Source: Sphingobium lignivorans (lineage in GTDB: Bacteria; Pseudomonadota; Alphaproteobacteria; Sphingomonadales; Sphingomonadaceae). Taken from it: a stretch of 64,000 bases of DNA. Both the position numbers and the translations under genes were made by a program. The stretch spans positions 372,001 through 436,000 of the forward strand of contig NZ_JACHKA010000001.1 of the NCBI RefSeq assembly GCF_014203955.1, in the 5' to 3' direction. The notes below the pieces were generated by a model that worked only from the letters and a program-made list of their open reading frames with translations, had not been told where the DNA came from and searched no databases. Below are positions 43,732-51,945 of the stretch, piece by piece; positions within the stretch are counted from its first letter, which is position 1; every line of letters starts with the position of its first letter.

Positions 43732-44859
43732 ATGACATTCGAGCTTTCCCGGCGCCACCTGTTCGGCGCCGCGTCCCTTGGCACGGCAATGGCGCTGGGG
43801 GGCGCCCCTTCCATCCTGCGCGCAGCGAGCGCACCGGCCGAGGCCACGCTCTTCGGCCCGGCGCCCGGCGTCGCGCAGCTCTCACGCAACGAAAATCCTT
43901 ACGGCCCCAGCCCGAAGGCGATCGAGGCGATGATGGCCGCCGCGAGCAGGAGCTGCTATTATTCGGACGTGGGCGTGCGCGTCCTGACCGAGATGATCGC
44001 CGAGCGCTTCAACGTGCGGCCCGAGCAGGTCGTGCTGGGCGAGGGCTCGACGGAAGTGCTCAACGCGGCGGCACTGGCGCTCGCGCAGGACGGGCATATC
44101 CTCTGCCCGGACCTGTTCTGGGACACGACGGTCAATTATGCGGCGAACCAGGGCGCCCGGGTGGTGCGCGTGCCGCTGAAGGCGGACATGAGCGTCGACC
44201 TCGACGGCATGGCCGCGGCGGTCTCGCCGGACACGAAGCTGGTGCAACTGTGCAATCCCAACAATCCGACCGGCATGCTGGTCGACGGTGCGACCATGGC
44301 CGCGTTCGTCTCGAAAGTGGGACCGAAGGCGACCGTGCTGGTGGACGAGGCCTATAACGAGCTGGCCGATGCGCCGGAAGCCGCCTCGGTCGCCCATATG
44401 GTGAGCGCCGGGGCGAACCTCATCGTATGCCGCACATTCTCCAAGATCTACGGCATGGCCGGCCTGCGTGTCGGCTATGCGATCACCACGCCCGAGCTGG
44501 CCGCGAAGATCCGCAGCCACATCATGAGCTTCGGCGGCAATACGATGGGCCTTGCCGCGGCGATCGCGAGCTATAACGACACGGCGTTCATGTCCGCGTC
44601 CAAGGCGCAGATCGTGGAAGCGCGCGGCATCATGCAGGAGGCGGCGAAGCGCGCAGGGCTGGAAGTGCTGCCTTCGCAGGCCAATTTCCTGTTCGTGAAG
44701 GTCGCGGATGCCGACCGGCTACGCACCGCCATGGCGGACCGCAACATCATGATCCGCGGCGCCTATGGCAAATGGACGCAGTGGTCGCGCGTGTCGACCG
44801 GCCGGATCGAGGATGTGAAGCGCTACGCAGCGGCGCTGCCCGAACTCGTGCAGGCCTGA
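43732..44859 (+). CDS. Class I/II aminotransferase with a twin-arginine signal
   Basis: 375 residues from ATG 43732 (ribosome site AAGGA; the GTG at 43726 is an alternative). It begins FELSRRHLFGAASLG with a hydrophobic stretch, a Tat-type export signal, and is followed by a histidinol-phosphate-aminotransferase-like fold: ENPYGPSP, GEGSTEVLN, CNPNNPTGML, the DEAYNE strand and FSKIYGMAGLRVGYAI with the PLP-binding lysine. Exported PLP enzymes are unusual. Substrate unknown. It follows the TauE/SafE gene. Confidence 0.85.
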   Translation: MTFELSRRHLFGAASLGTAMALGGAPSILRAASAPAEATLFGPAPGVAQLSRNENPYGPSPKAIEAMMAAASRSCYYSDVGVRVLTEMIAERFNVRPEQVVLGEGSTEVLNAAALALAQDGHILCPDLFWDTTVNYAANQGARVVRVPLKADMSVDLDGMAAAVSPDTKLVQLCNPNNPTGMLVDGATMAAFVSKVGPKATVLVDEAYNELADAPEAASVAHMVSAGANLIVCRTFSKIYGMAGLRVGYAITTPELAAKIRSHIMSFGGNTMGLAAAIASYNDTAFMSASKAQIVEARGIMQEAAKRAGLEVLPSQANFLFVKVADADRLRTAMADRNIMIRGAYGKWTQWSRVSTGRIEDVKRYAAALPELVQA

Positions 44860-44865
44860 TCCCGT

Positions 44866-44885
44866 GGCCGGGCGCTGGCCCGGCC
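44866..44885 (+). terminator. Hairpin after the aminotransferase
   Basis: GGCCGGGC (44866-44873) pairs with GCCCGGCC (44878-44885) over 8 bp with a 4-base loop, seven bases past the stop. No T-run follows. Confidence 0.5.
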
Positions 44886-45077
44886 TGAACCACTCGCGCC
44901 TTCGCGCGTTGCCCGGGCATCGCTTCTTCGGACGGAGATGTTGATGACCAGCGGAGCACTACGCGGAGCTGCCGGTTCCCCTTTCCCCGCCGTCGCAGGC
45001 CTCGCGCGGTGCGTTCCGGCCATGCCTGCCAGGGAAAGAGAGCCGAGGTGACCGAGCCGCGTGAAGAATTGAGGGAC

Positions 45078-45581
45078 ATGGAACTGCTTGTCGATCGCTT
45101 GCCCGGCGATCTCGAGCGGGCGGTGCGCGCCGTGCTGTCGCAGGCCTGCGAACGCGACCTCAGGCTGGCGACGGCCGAGAGCTGCACCGGCGGCCTGCTC
45201 GCCGCCCTGTTGACCGACGTCGAAGGATGCAGCCACGCTTTCGAGCGCGCGTTCGTGACCTACAGCGAGGAAGCGAAGACGGATATGCTCGGCGTCGACC
45301 CGGGGCTGATCGCCGAGACGGGCGCGGTCAGCGCCGCCGTCGCTCGCGCCATGGCCATCGGCGCGCTGGAGCGCAGCCGCGCCGACATCGTGCTCGCGGT
45401 GACCGGCTTTGCCGGTGCTGCCGGGCCGGAGGACGAACCCGGGCTCGTGCATTTCGCCTGCGCGCGCCGGGGCCGCGAACCCGTGCTGCGCGAGGCCCAT
45501 TTCGGCAATCGTGGCCGCAGCGCCATCCGGCTGGAAACCGTGCGGATGGCGATCAGCATGATGCGCGACGCGCTGGATTGA
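45078..45581 (+). CDS. pncC: CinA C-terminal domain family nicotinamide-nucleotide amidase, PncC type
   Basis: 167 residues from ATG 45078; a GTG at 45048 would add 10 residues and has a fair AGGGAAAGAG site. The family core ATAESCTGGLLAALLTDVEG is followed by VTYSEEAKTDMLGV, the ETGAVSAAVARAMA helix and LAVTGFAGAAGPEDEPGLVHFA. It hydrolyses NMN to nicotinate mononucleotide in NAD salvage. The COG1058 (molybdopterin-like) N-domain of full CinA is absent. Confidence 0.88.
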   Translation: MELLVDRLPGDLERAVRAVLSQACERDLRLATAESCTGGLLAALLTDVEGCSHAFERAFVTYSEEAKTDMLGVDPGLIAETGAVSAAVARAMAIGALERSRADIVLAVTGFAGAAGPEDEPGLVHFACARRGREPVLREAHFGNRGRSAIRLETVRMAISMMRDALD

Positions 45582-45667
45582 AGGCATCCTGCTGCGAGTC
45601 GTTCGCAGGGAACCGCAGCCCCATGCCGTGGCTTCTTGCAGCAGTCCGCACGAAGGAGATGATCCCC

Positions 45668-46180
45668 ATGGCCACTTCGCAATTCACCGATGCCATCGCG
45701 CTGCTCAAGGCCGACCATCGCAAGGTCGAAACGCTCTTCGAGGAATTCGAGAAGGCGCGCTCGAGTAATCGCAAGCAGAGCATCGCTCACGAGATCTGCG
45801 TCGAACTGAAGGTTCACACGCTGCTCGAGGAGGAAATCTTCTATCCCGCCTTCCGCGGCAAGATCGAGGATGACACGCTCGATGAGGCCTATGTCGAGCA
45901 TGATGGCGCCAAGCTGCTCATCAACGACATCGAGGCCGGGTCGCCCGAAGACGATTTCTACGACGCCAAGGTCAAGGTGCTCTCCGAGGAGATCAAGCAT
46001 CACGTCCATGAGGAAGAGATGCAGAGCGAAGGCATGTTCGCCCAGTGTCGCAAGACCGACGTCGATCTCGTGGCGCTCCGCGACCAGATGCTGGCGCTCA
46101 AGGAAGAGCTGATGGCCAAGGCCAAGAGCGATGGGCTGCCGCCCGCCCAGCCGCGCGCCGTCAACGTGGTCCCGGCCTGA
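45668..46180 (+). CDS. Hemerythrin domain protein
   Basis: 170 residues from ATG 45668 (ribosome site AAGGAG). The iron-binding helices carry HRKVETLFEEFE, HEICVELKVHTLLEEEIFYPAF and EEIKHHVHEEEMQSEGMF, giving the His/Glu ligands of the di-iron centre. Bacterial hemerythrins bind oxygen or sense redox or NO. The C-terminal ~25 residues are Pro/Ala-rich. A terminator follows at 46187. Confidence 0.92.
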   Translation: MATSQFTDAIALLKADHRKVETLFEEFEKARSSNRKQSIAHEICVELKVHTLLEEEIFYPAFRGKIEDDTLDEAYVEHDGAKLLINDIEAGSPEDDFYDAKVKVLSEEIKHHVHEEEMQSEGMFAQCRKTDVDLVALRDQMLALKEELMAKAKSDGLPPAQPRAVNVVPA

Positions 46181-46186
46181 CCGGTG

Positions 46187-46220
46187 CCGGGGGCAGGGCG
46201 GGACTTCCCGCTGCCCCCGG
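46187..46220 (+). terminator. Terminator after the hemerythrin gene
   Basis: CCGGGGGCAG (46187-46196) pairs with CTGCCCCCGG (46211-46220); the inner part extends partly through GGCGGG and CCCG. It starts 6 bases past the hemerythrin stop. Confidence 0.6.
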
Positions 46221-46280
46221 GCAGAGCCTTTCGCTGAAATCACATGTGACCTGAAGCGCGCTTTACCCCAATTCCCTTTG

Positions 46281-46383
46281 TCATCCCGGACTTGATCCGG
46301 GATCCCGCTTCTTCCGGTTTCTGAAGCCAGCTGGTCCCGGCGATCGTCAAGGCAGCTGGGTCCCGGATCGAGTCCGGGATGAC
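46281..46383. repeat. Pair of inverted palindromic repeats between hemerythrin and ligD
   Basis: The left unit reads GTCATCCCGGACTTGATCC and onward to GGGATCCCGC; the right unit is its near reverse complement (GGGTCCCGGATCGAGTCC followed by GGGATGAC). Each unit is itself a palindrome around CCGGACTTGATCCGG. The pair flanks about 50 bases of unrelated sequence. This TCATCCCGGACTTGATCC element is, from general knowledge, a common intergenic repeat of alphaproteobacteria. Confidence 0.8.
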
Positions 46384-46441
46384 GTCGTGAATGAAGAGAT
46401 ATGGCGCGCCGCCATCGCCGGGGACTTTATCCACGCCTGCC

Positions 46442-48949
46442 TCAGAGGTCCGGCAGGGTCTGCGTCACGAAACCCCAGCCCTGCAATGCCTTGTCCCGCG
46501 CCCGGTCCATGAGCGTCTTGGCATCGCTGATGCTGAAGGGGTGCGCGTCCTTCATCTTGTCCAGCTCTTCCCAGCTGATCGGTATCGCCACGGGCGCGCC
46601 GGCGCGGGCGCGGGCCGAATAAGGCAGCACCGCCGTGCTGCCGCGCTGGTTGCGCAGCCAGTCGATGAAGATGCGGCCCTTGCGCTTCGCCTTGCTCATC
46701 GTCGCCACGAAGCGGTCCGGCTCGGCAAGGCTCAGCGCCTCGGCGAAGCGCTTTGAGAAGTCCTTGTGCGTTTCCCAGTCGTGGCCGGGCGTCAGCGGCA
46801 CCACCACATGCACGCCCTTGCCGCCGGAGAGCATCGCGAAGCTCACCAGCCCCAGGTCGGAGAGTCGCCGCCTTATGTCCCGCGCGGCGCGCTTCACTTC
46901 GTCGAATCCCAGGCCCTCGTCGGGATCGAGATCGAAGATCATCCGGTCGGGCTGCTCCACATCCTCCGCCTTCGCGCCCCAGCCGTGGAACTCAATCGTG
47001 CCCATCTGCACGCAGGCGAGGATGCCGTCCGCATCGGTGATGTAGAGATAATCCTCGGTCCCGCCGTCCTTCTCGCGGATCGGGACGTGGGAAACATGGG
47101 GGCCGAACGAGCCGCTGTCATGCTTCTGGAAGAAGCAGTGCCGCGCCCGTCCCTGCGGGCAGCGCACGAGGCTGATCGGCCGGCCCGCCGCGAAGGGCAG
47201 CATCAGCGGCGCGATCGTGCGGTAATAATCGGCAAGCTCGCCCTTGGTCTGCCCGCTTTCGGGGAAGATGACCCGGTCCGGACTGGAAATGCGGACGTCG
47301 CTGCGCGGCTCCGGCGTGTCGGCAGGCGTTTCGGGCGTCACGTCTTTCGCCTCCTTGTCGCTGCGCAGGCCGAGGAAGCTCCCGTGGCGAACGCGCCCTT
47401 CCGCCGTGAACTCGGCGAAAGCGATCTCTCCCACCAGCTTCGGGCTCAGCCATTGCGCCCCCCGGGCCTCGGCGCGCGGCACCTCCGCCGGGGCGGTGGC
47501 GCGCGCGAGCCTGCCCATCCGCTTCGCCAGATCCTCCATCGTCGCCCGGTCGAATCCGGTGCCGACCTTGCCCTTGTAGACCAGCTTGCCGTCTTCATGC
47601 TGCCCGAGCAGCAGCGAGGCGAAGGCGCGGCCGCGCGCCGCGCTCTTCGTCCAGCCCAATATCACGAATTCCTGCCGGCGCGTGCATTTGATCTTGAGCC
47701 AGTTGTGCGTCCGCTTGCCGCGATAGGGCGCGTCCACCCGCTTGGCGATGATGCCTTCCTGCCCCGCGCCGCACAAAGTCTCGAAAAGCGCCTCGCCCGC
47801 GCCGATGACATGATCGGCGACCTGCAAGGGGGCCGTCGCATGGCGCAGCAGCGCTTCAAGGCGCTCCTTGCGCTCGATGTTGGGCAGGGCTTTCAGGTCC
47901 TCGCCGGCAAGGCTGAGCAGATCGAAAGCGAAATAAGCGAGCGTCGCCTCCCGCCCTTCCTTGAGCGCGGCCTGCAAGGCGGAGAAGCTGGGATTGCCAT
48001 GCCCGTCCAGCGCCACGACTTCGCCGTCGATCAGCGCGGCGGGCAGGTCCAGCGCGGCCAGCGCCTCGGCGATCGGCGGGAATTTCTCGGTCCAGTCGAG
48101 GCCGGAGCGCGTGAACAGGCGCACCTGGGTGCCCTTGACCGCCGCCAGCACCCGATAGCCGTCAAATTTGATCTCGTGCATCCACTGGTTGCCGGTGGGC
48201 ACAGTGTCGACGAGGGTCGCGAGTTGCACGGGCTCGAAGCCGGGGAGCCTGGCGTCCTTGCTCTTGCGGCGGGCGGGCCCCCGGGCGGATTGGCGATTAT
48301 GCGCCGCCGCATCGGCCATTACGGCATTGAACGCCTTGCCCCGCTTCCCGGCCAGGGAGCGCACGCCTTCGCGATCGGCAGCGATTTCCGCCATCGTGCG
48401 GCCGGTGAGCACGCTGGTCAGTTCGCGCTCGACCAGAATGTCCCCGGTGCCGGCTTCGGCATCGTCGATCTTGCGCAGCAGCCAGTTCTCGCGCTTCTCG
48501 CCCGGGCGGGGCTTCATGCGGACCAGCAGCCATTCGCCCTTCATGCGCTCGCCCTGGAGCTGGAAATGGAGATGGCCCTTCTCGATGTCCTTCGCGCTCT
48601 TGCCCTTGATCGGCGCCCAGACGCCCTGATCCCAGAGCATCACCGTGCCGCCGCCATATTCCCCCTCGGGAATGCCACCCTCGAACTGCGCGTAGGAAAG
48701 CGGATGGTCCTCGGTGCGCACGGCGAGCCGCTTGTCATGGGGGTCGAGGCTGGGCCCCTTCGTTACGGCCCAGCTCTTGAGCACGCCACCCATCTCGAGG
48801 CGGAAGTCCCAGTGCAGGCGCGTCGCGTCGTGCTTCTGCACCACGAAGAGATTGCCGCCCTCGCTGCGCCGGGCCTCGCCGGCCGGCTCCGGCGTCTTCC
48901 CGAAGTCGCGCTTCGCATTATAGGCGGCGAGCGGATCGGTCCGCGCCAT
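46442..48949 (-). CDS. ligD: Multifunctional ATP-dependent DNA ligase LigD (NHEJ)
   Basis: 835 residues from ATG 48949, overlapping the MgtC-like gene. Domain order is phosphoesterase (about 30-160: FVVQKHDATRLHWDFRLEMGG, EGGIPEGEYGGGTVMLWDQG), ATP-dependent ligase (about 235-530: WMHEIKFDGYR with the AMP-accepting lysine, LIDGEVVALD, EGIIAKRVDAPY) and primase-like polymerase (about 560-825: RPISLVRCPQGRARHCFFQKH, MIFDLDPDEG, SGGKGVHVVVPL). It processes and seals double-strand breaks with Ku. The phosphoesterase-first order is typical of Pseudomonas-type LigD. Confidence 0.95.
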   Translation of the reverse strand: MARTDPLAAYNAKRDFGKTPEPAGEARRSEGGNLFVVQKHDATRLHWDFRLEMGGVLKSWAVTKGPSLDPHDKRLAVRTEDHPLSYAQFEGGIPEGEYGGGTVMLWDQGVWAPIKGKSAKDIEKGHLHFQLQGERMKGEWLLVRMKPRPGEKRENWLLRKIDDAEAGTGDILVERELTSVLTGRTMAEIAADREGVRSLAGKRGKAFNAVMADAAAHNRQSARGPARRKSKDARLPGFEPVQLATLVDTVPTGNQWMHEIKFDGYRVLAAVKGTQVRLFTRSGLDWTEKFPPIAEALAALDLPAALIDGEVVALDGHGNPSFSALQAALKEGREATLAYFAFDLLSLAGEDLKALPNIERKERLEALLRHATAPLQVADHVIGAGEALFETLCGAGQEGIIAKRVDAPYRGKRTHNWLKIKCTRRQEFVILGWTKSAARGRAFASLLLGQHEDGKLVYKGKVGTGFDRATMEDLAKRMGRLARATAPAEVPRAEARGAQWLSPKLVGEIAFAEFTAEGRVRHGSFLGLRSDKEAKDVTPETPADTPEPRSDVRISSPDRVIFPESGQTKGELADYYRTIAPLMLPFAAGRPISLVRCPQGRARHCFFQKHDSGSFGPHVSHVPIREKDGGTEDYLYITDADGILACVQMGTIEFHGWGAKAEDVEQPDRMIFDLDPDEGLGFDEVKRAARDIRRRLSDLGLVSFAMLSGGKGVHVVVPLTPGHDWETHKDFSKRFAEALSLAEPDRFVATMSKAKRKGRIFIDWLRNQRGSTAVLPYSARARAGAPVAIPISWEELDKMKDAHPFSISDAKTLMDRARDKALQGWGFVTQTLPDL

Positions 48950-49440
48950 CACTCGGCGTCCGTTCCGGAGCCGCGCTCGCGGTGCTTGAGCCAGCGCTCC
49001 TCGGCCACGCCGAGCACGGTGAGCATGACGACCGCCACCAGCGCGGCCACCAGCACCAGCGGCCATTGCCCGGCGCCGCAGGCGATGCCGATGATCGCCG
49101 CCAGCCAGATGTGCACCGCGGTGGTGAGATTGCGCACCTCGCCCTTGCTGACCACGATGAGGCCCGCCGCGATGATGCCGACGAACGTGCCGGTCCCCTC
49201 GAAGATGCGCAGCGGGTCCATCCGCGTCCCCTCGGTGGCGAGCTGGTGATAGAGGGCAATGGCCGAGACGGTCATGACAGCGGCAGTGAAGCACACGATG
49301 CCGTGCGTGCGCAGCCCCGCGCTATGGCCTTTCAGCTCCCTGTCGAGCCCAAGCAGCAAGCCCAGCACCGCCGCCAGGCCCAGTCGGAACACCACGTCGG
49401 TGTCGATCCAGTGCAGCGGGACGGCGGGATTGAGGACCAT
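48949..49440 (-). CDS. MgtC/SapB family membrane protein
   Basis: 163 residues from ATG 49440. Five membrane segments and the MgtC N-domain motif are visible: LAAVLGLLLGLDRELKGHSAGLRTHGIV, then GTFVGIIAAGLIVV and LTTAVHIWLAAIIGIACG. It lacks the ACT-like C-domain of long MgtC. The gene sits between ku (1 base upstream) and ligD (overlapping), so it is in the NHEJ operon; why is unknown. Confidence 0.88.
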   Translation of the reverse strand: MVLNPAVPLHWIDTDVVFRLGLAAVLGLLLGLDRELKGHSAGLRTHGIVCFTAAVMTVSAIALYHQLATEGTRMDPLRIFEGTGTFVGIIAAGLIVVSKGEVRNLTTAVHIWLAAIIGIACGAGQWPLVLVAALVAVVMLTVLGVAEERWLKHRERGSGTDAE

Positions 49441-49441
49441 G

Positions 49442-50386
49442 TCAGGCGCTCTTGCGACGCCTTGCCGGCGCGGCGGCGCGCTTGGTGCCACCGGACGAGG
49501 CCTTGCCGGAGCCCGACTTGGCTGATGCTGACTTCGCGCTTCGGGAGGCGGTGCTTTCCTTCGTGCCGGAGGAGGACCGCTCCGGCGTGCGGCCGCCGCT
49601 GCCGACCGACTTCTTCAGCGCGGCCATGAGGTCGATCACATTGCCGCCGCCCTGCTGGCCGGGCTCCTCGACATCCTCGAGAATGCGCTTGCCGCCCTTG
49701 GCCTTGCGCTTCTTCTCGATCAGGCGCTCCAGCGCATCGATGTAGCGATCGTGGAATTCCGCCGGCTTGAACGGCGCGGATTTCTTCTCGATGAGCGTGA
49801 CGGCAAGGTCGAGCAGGTCCTCCTGCGGCGTCGCCTCGCCGATCTCGCGGAAATAGCCCTGCGCCTTGTGGACTTCGTCAGCATAACGCAGCACTTCCAT
49901 CACCATGCCGCGTCCGCAGGGCTTGATGGAGACGAGGCGTTCGCGCCCGCGCACGGAAAGCTGGCCGAGCCCGACGCGTCTGGTCTGCCGCAGCGCGTCG
50001 CGCAGCACGACATAGGCTTCCTCCGCCAGGTCGTCGGCCGGCACGATGAAATAGGGCTTCTCATAATAGAGGACGTCGATTTCGCTCGCCTCGACGAACT
50101 GCACCAGCTCCAGCGTCTTGCGGCTCTCGATCCTGACCGCTTCGATCTCGTCCTCGTCGAGCAGCACATAGCTGCCCTTGGAGACTTCGAAGCCCTTCAT
50201 GATCTCGTCGCGATCGACCGGCCCGACGCCGGGCGCGACCTTTTCGTAGCGAATGCGCTTGCCGCTCGGCTCGTGGATCTGGTGGAAGCTGATCGCCGCG
50301 CCGGATCGCGTGGCGGGATAGACCTCGACGGGGATCGAAACGAGGGCGAGCTTGATCTGCCCCTGCCAATATGCGCGTGCCACCAT
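49442..50386 (-). CDS. ku: Ku protein (non-homologous end joining)
   Basis: 314 residues from ATG 50386 (ribosome site GGAGG). The bacterial Ku core is clear: YWQGQIKLALVSIPVEVYPAT, FHQIHEPSGKRIRYEKVAPG, YFIVPADDLAEEAYVVLRDAL and the C-terminal RYIDALERLIEKKRKAKGGK. A Ser/Lys/Arg/Ala-rich tail (about 255-314), typical of bacterial Ku, may help DNA binding. It recruits LigD to DNA ends. Confidence 0.95.
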   Translation of the reverse strand: MVARAYWQGQIKLALVSIPVEVYPATRSGAAISFHQIHEPSGKRIRYEKVAPGVGPVDRDEIMKGFEVSKGSYVLLDEDEIEAVRIESRKTLELVQFVEASEIDVLYYEKPYFIVPADDLAEEAYVVLRDALRQTRRVGLGQLSVRGRERLVSIKPCGRGMVMEVLRYADEVHKAQGYFREIGEATPQEDLLDLAVTLIEKKSAPFKPAEFHDRYIDALERLIEKKRKAKGGKRILEDVEEPGQQGGGNVIDLMAALKKSVGSGGRTPERSSSGTKESTASRSAKSASAKSGSGKASSGGTKRAAAPARRRKSA

Positions 50387-50526
50387 GGAAACCTCCAGAC
50401 CAGAAAGCCGTCCGGGCCCTGTTGGTTCCCGCGCGCGGCAGGCGCGGCGTGGGGGCGTGTGCGGAGGGCGGGCGCAGGACCGCTCCCCCGCGCCTATTGC
50501 CAATCCGGCCATCCCGGACTAGTCGC

Positions 50527-50548
50527 TGCAACTCACTATCAATAGCGA
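50527..50548 (+). promoter_or_regulatory. Fur-box-like site upstream of the PepSY/TonB receptor operon
   Basis: TGCAACTCACTATCAATAGC resembles alphaproteobacterial Fur sites with an imperfect two-fold symmetry. It lies just upstream of the GTG start at 50562. The match is weaker than the two other sites in this region. Confidence 0.45.
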
Positions 50549-50561
50549 ACACTGAAGGTCC

Positions 50562-51728
50562 GTGAGCAGGCAATCCATCCGTGTCTGGTATCTCGTCCAC
50601 AAATGGACGAGTCTCGTCTGCACGGCGTTTCTCCTGATGCTGTGCGTCACCGGCCTGCCGTTGATCTTCCACGACGAGATCGACGCGCTGACCGAGGACC
50701 AGTCCGCGATGGAGACGGCCGGTCCGGCCTCCTCCGGCGAGGGCCCCGGCCTGCAGCCGCTCGACGCCATGCTGGGCAAGGCGCTCGCCGCGCGGCCGGG
50801 GGAAGTCCCGGTCTTCATGGCCTTCGACAACGAATCCCCGATCCTGACCGTGACCACGGCGCCGCGCCCGGATTCGCCGGCGGCGGACATGACCATCCAG
50901 CTGTTCAACCGCACCACCGGCGCGGCGGTGGGGCAAGTGCGGGACGAAGGCGTCATGCACTTCATCCTCCAGCTCCATACGGACATGTTCCTCGGCCTGC
51001 CGGGCATGTTGTTCCTGGGAGCGATGGGCGTGCTGTTCCTCGCCGCGATCGTCTCGGGCGTGGTGCTTTACGCGCCTTTCATGCGCAAGCTGCCGTTCGG
51101 CACGCTCCGGGTCTCGCGGAGCCGGCGCCTCAAATGGCTCGATTATCACAATCTGCTCGGCATCGTCGCGCTGGCCTGGATGACCGTGGTGGGCGCCACC
51201 GGCGTCATCAACGCGCTGGCGACGCCGATCATCCAAGTCTGGCAGATGGGCGAGCTGGCGGAAATGACCCGGGCCTATGCCGGGCGCGAGGCACTGCCCC
51301 CCTCGCGCTATGGCTCGCTGGACAAGGCGATGGCCGCGGCGCGTCAGGCGATCCCCGGCAACAATCCGCAGTTCATCGCCTTTCCCGGCGGTTCCTTCAG
51401 CAGCCGGCATCATTATGCCGTGTTCTTCCAGGGGGCCACGCCGCTCACCGAGCGCGCCCTCACGCCGGCGCTCATCGATGCCGAGACCGGCGCCCTGACC
51501 GATGTGCGGCCCATGCCCTGGTATGTGCTGGCGCTCACTTATTCGCAGCCGCTGCACTTCGGCGATTATGGCGGCCTGCCGCTCAAGATGCTGTGGGCCG
51601 CGCTCACCCTGTTCACGATCGTCGTGCTTGGCTCCGGCCTGTATCTCTGGCTCGGCAAGCGCCGCTCTTCGCTCGACGCGCGCCTGCGCGAAGTCGAGTC
51701 CGGCGGGCGGCTGGCCCCCGCGGAATGA
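50562..51728 (+). CDS. PepSY domain membrane protein (iron uptake associated)
   Basis: 388 residues from GTG 50562. The PepSY-associated TM family pattern is clear: an N-terminal helix (VHKWTSLVCTAFLLMLCVTGLPLIF), the MHFILQLHTDMFLGLPGMLFLGAMGVLFLAAIVSGVVLY helices, a WLDYHNLLGIVALAWM helix and a last helix near LFTIVVLGSGLYLWLG. Related proteins next to TonB receptors are proposed ferric-siderophore reductases. A small membrane gene and a receptor follow in the same operon. Confidence 0.87.
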   Translation: MSRQSIRVWYLVHKWTSLVCTAFLLMLCVTGLPLIFHDEIDALTEDQSAMETAGPASSGEGPGLQPLDAMLGKALAARPGEVPVFMAFDNESPILTVTTAPRPDSPAADMTIQLFNRTTGAAVGQVRDEGVMHFILQLHTDMFLGLPGMLFLGAMGVLFLAAIVSGVVLYAPFMRKLPFGTLRVSRSRRLKWLDYHNLLGIVALAWMTVVGATGVINALATPIIQVWQMGELAEMTRAYAGREALPPSRYGSLDKAMAAARQAIPGNNPQFIAFPGGSFSSRHHYAVFFQGATPLTERALTPALIDAETGALTDVRPMPWYVLALTYSQPLHFGDYGGLPLKMLWAALTLFTIVVLGSGLYLWLGKRRSSLDARLREVESGGRLAPAE

Positions 51729-51904
51729 AGGGCAAGCTGCCGATGATGGCGATCTTCGCCGTGCCGACCGCGCTGGCGGCGCTCAGCCTTGTCGGGCTGG
51801 TGAGCGCGCTTACGGGCGATGGACTGCGCGACGCGATTTCCTGGGCGACTCTCGCCATGCCGCTCGCGGCTGTTTTCTGGGCGATGAGAGCCCGCCGATC
51901 CTGA
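51725..51904 (+). CDS. Small membrane protein (59 residues) of the PepSY operon
   Basis: The ATG at 51725 overlaps the PepSY stop (ATGA), and the frame runs to the TGA at 51902-51904. The product has two hydrophobic stretches (MAIFAVPTALAALSLVGLVSAL and ATLAMPLAAVFWAM), so it should span the membrane twice. Short proteins like this are usual between PepSY genes and TonB receptors. No function known. Confidence 0.75.
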   Translation: MKGKLPMMAIFAVPTALAALSLVGLVSALTGDGLRDAISWATLAMPLAAVFWAMRARRS

Positions 51905-51945
51905 TTTGAGATGATGCGCGTGCGTGCGCGCAGGGAGATACAATC

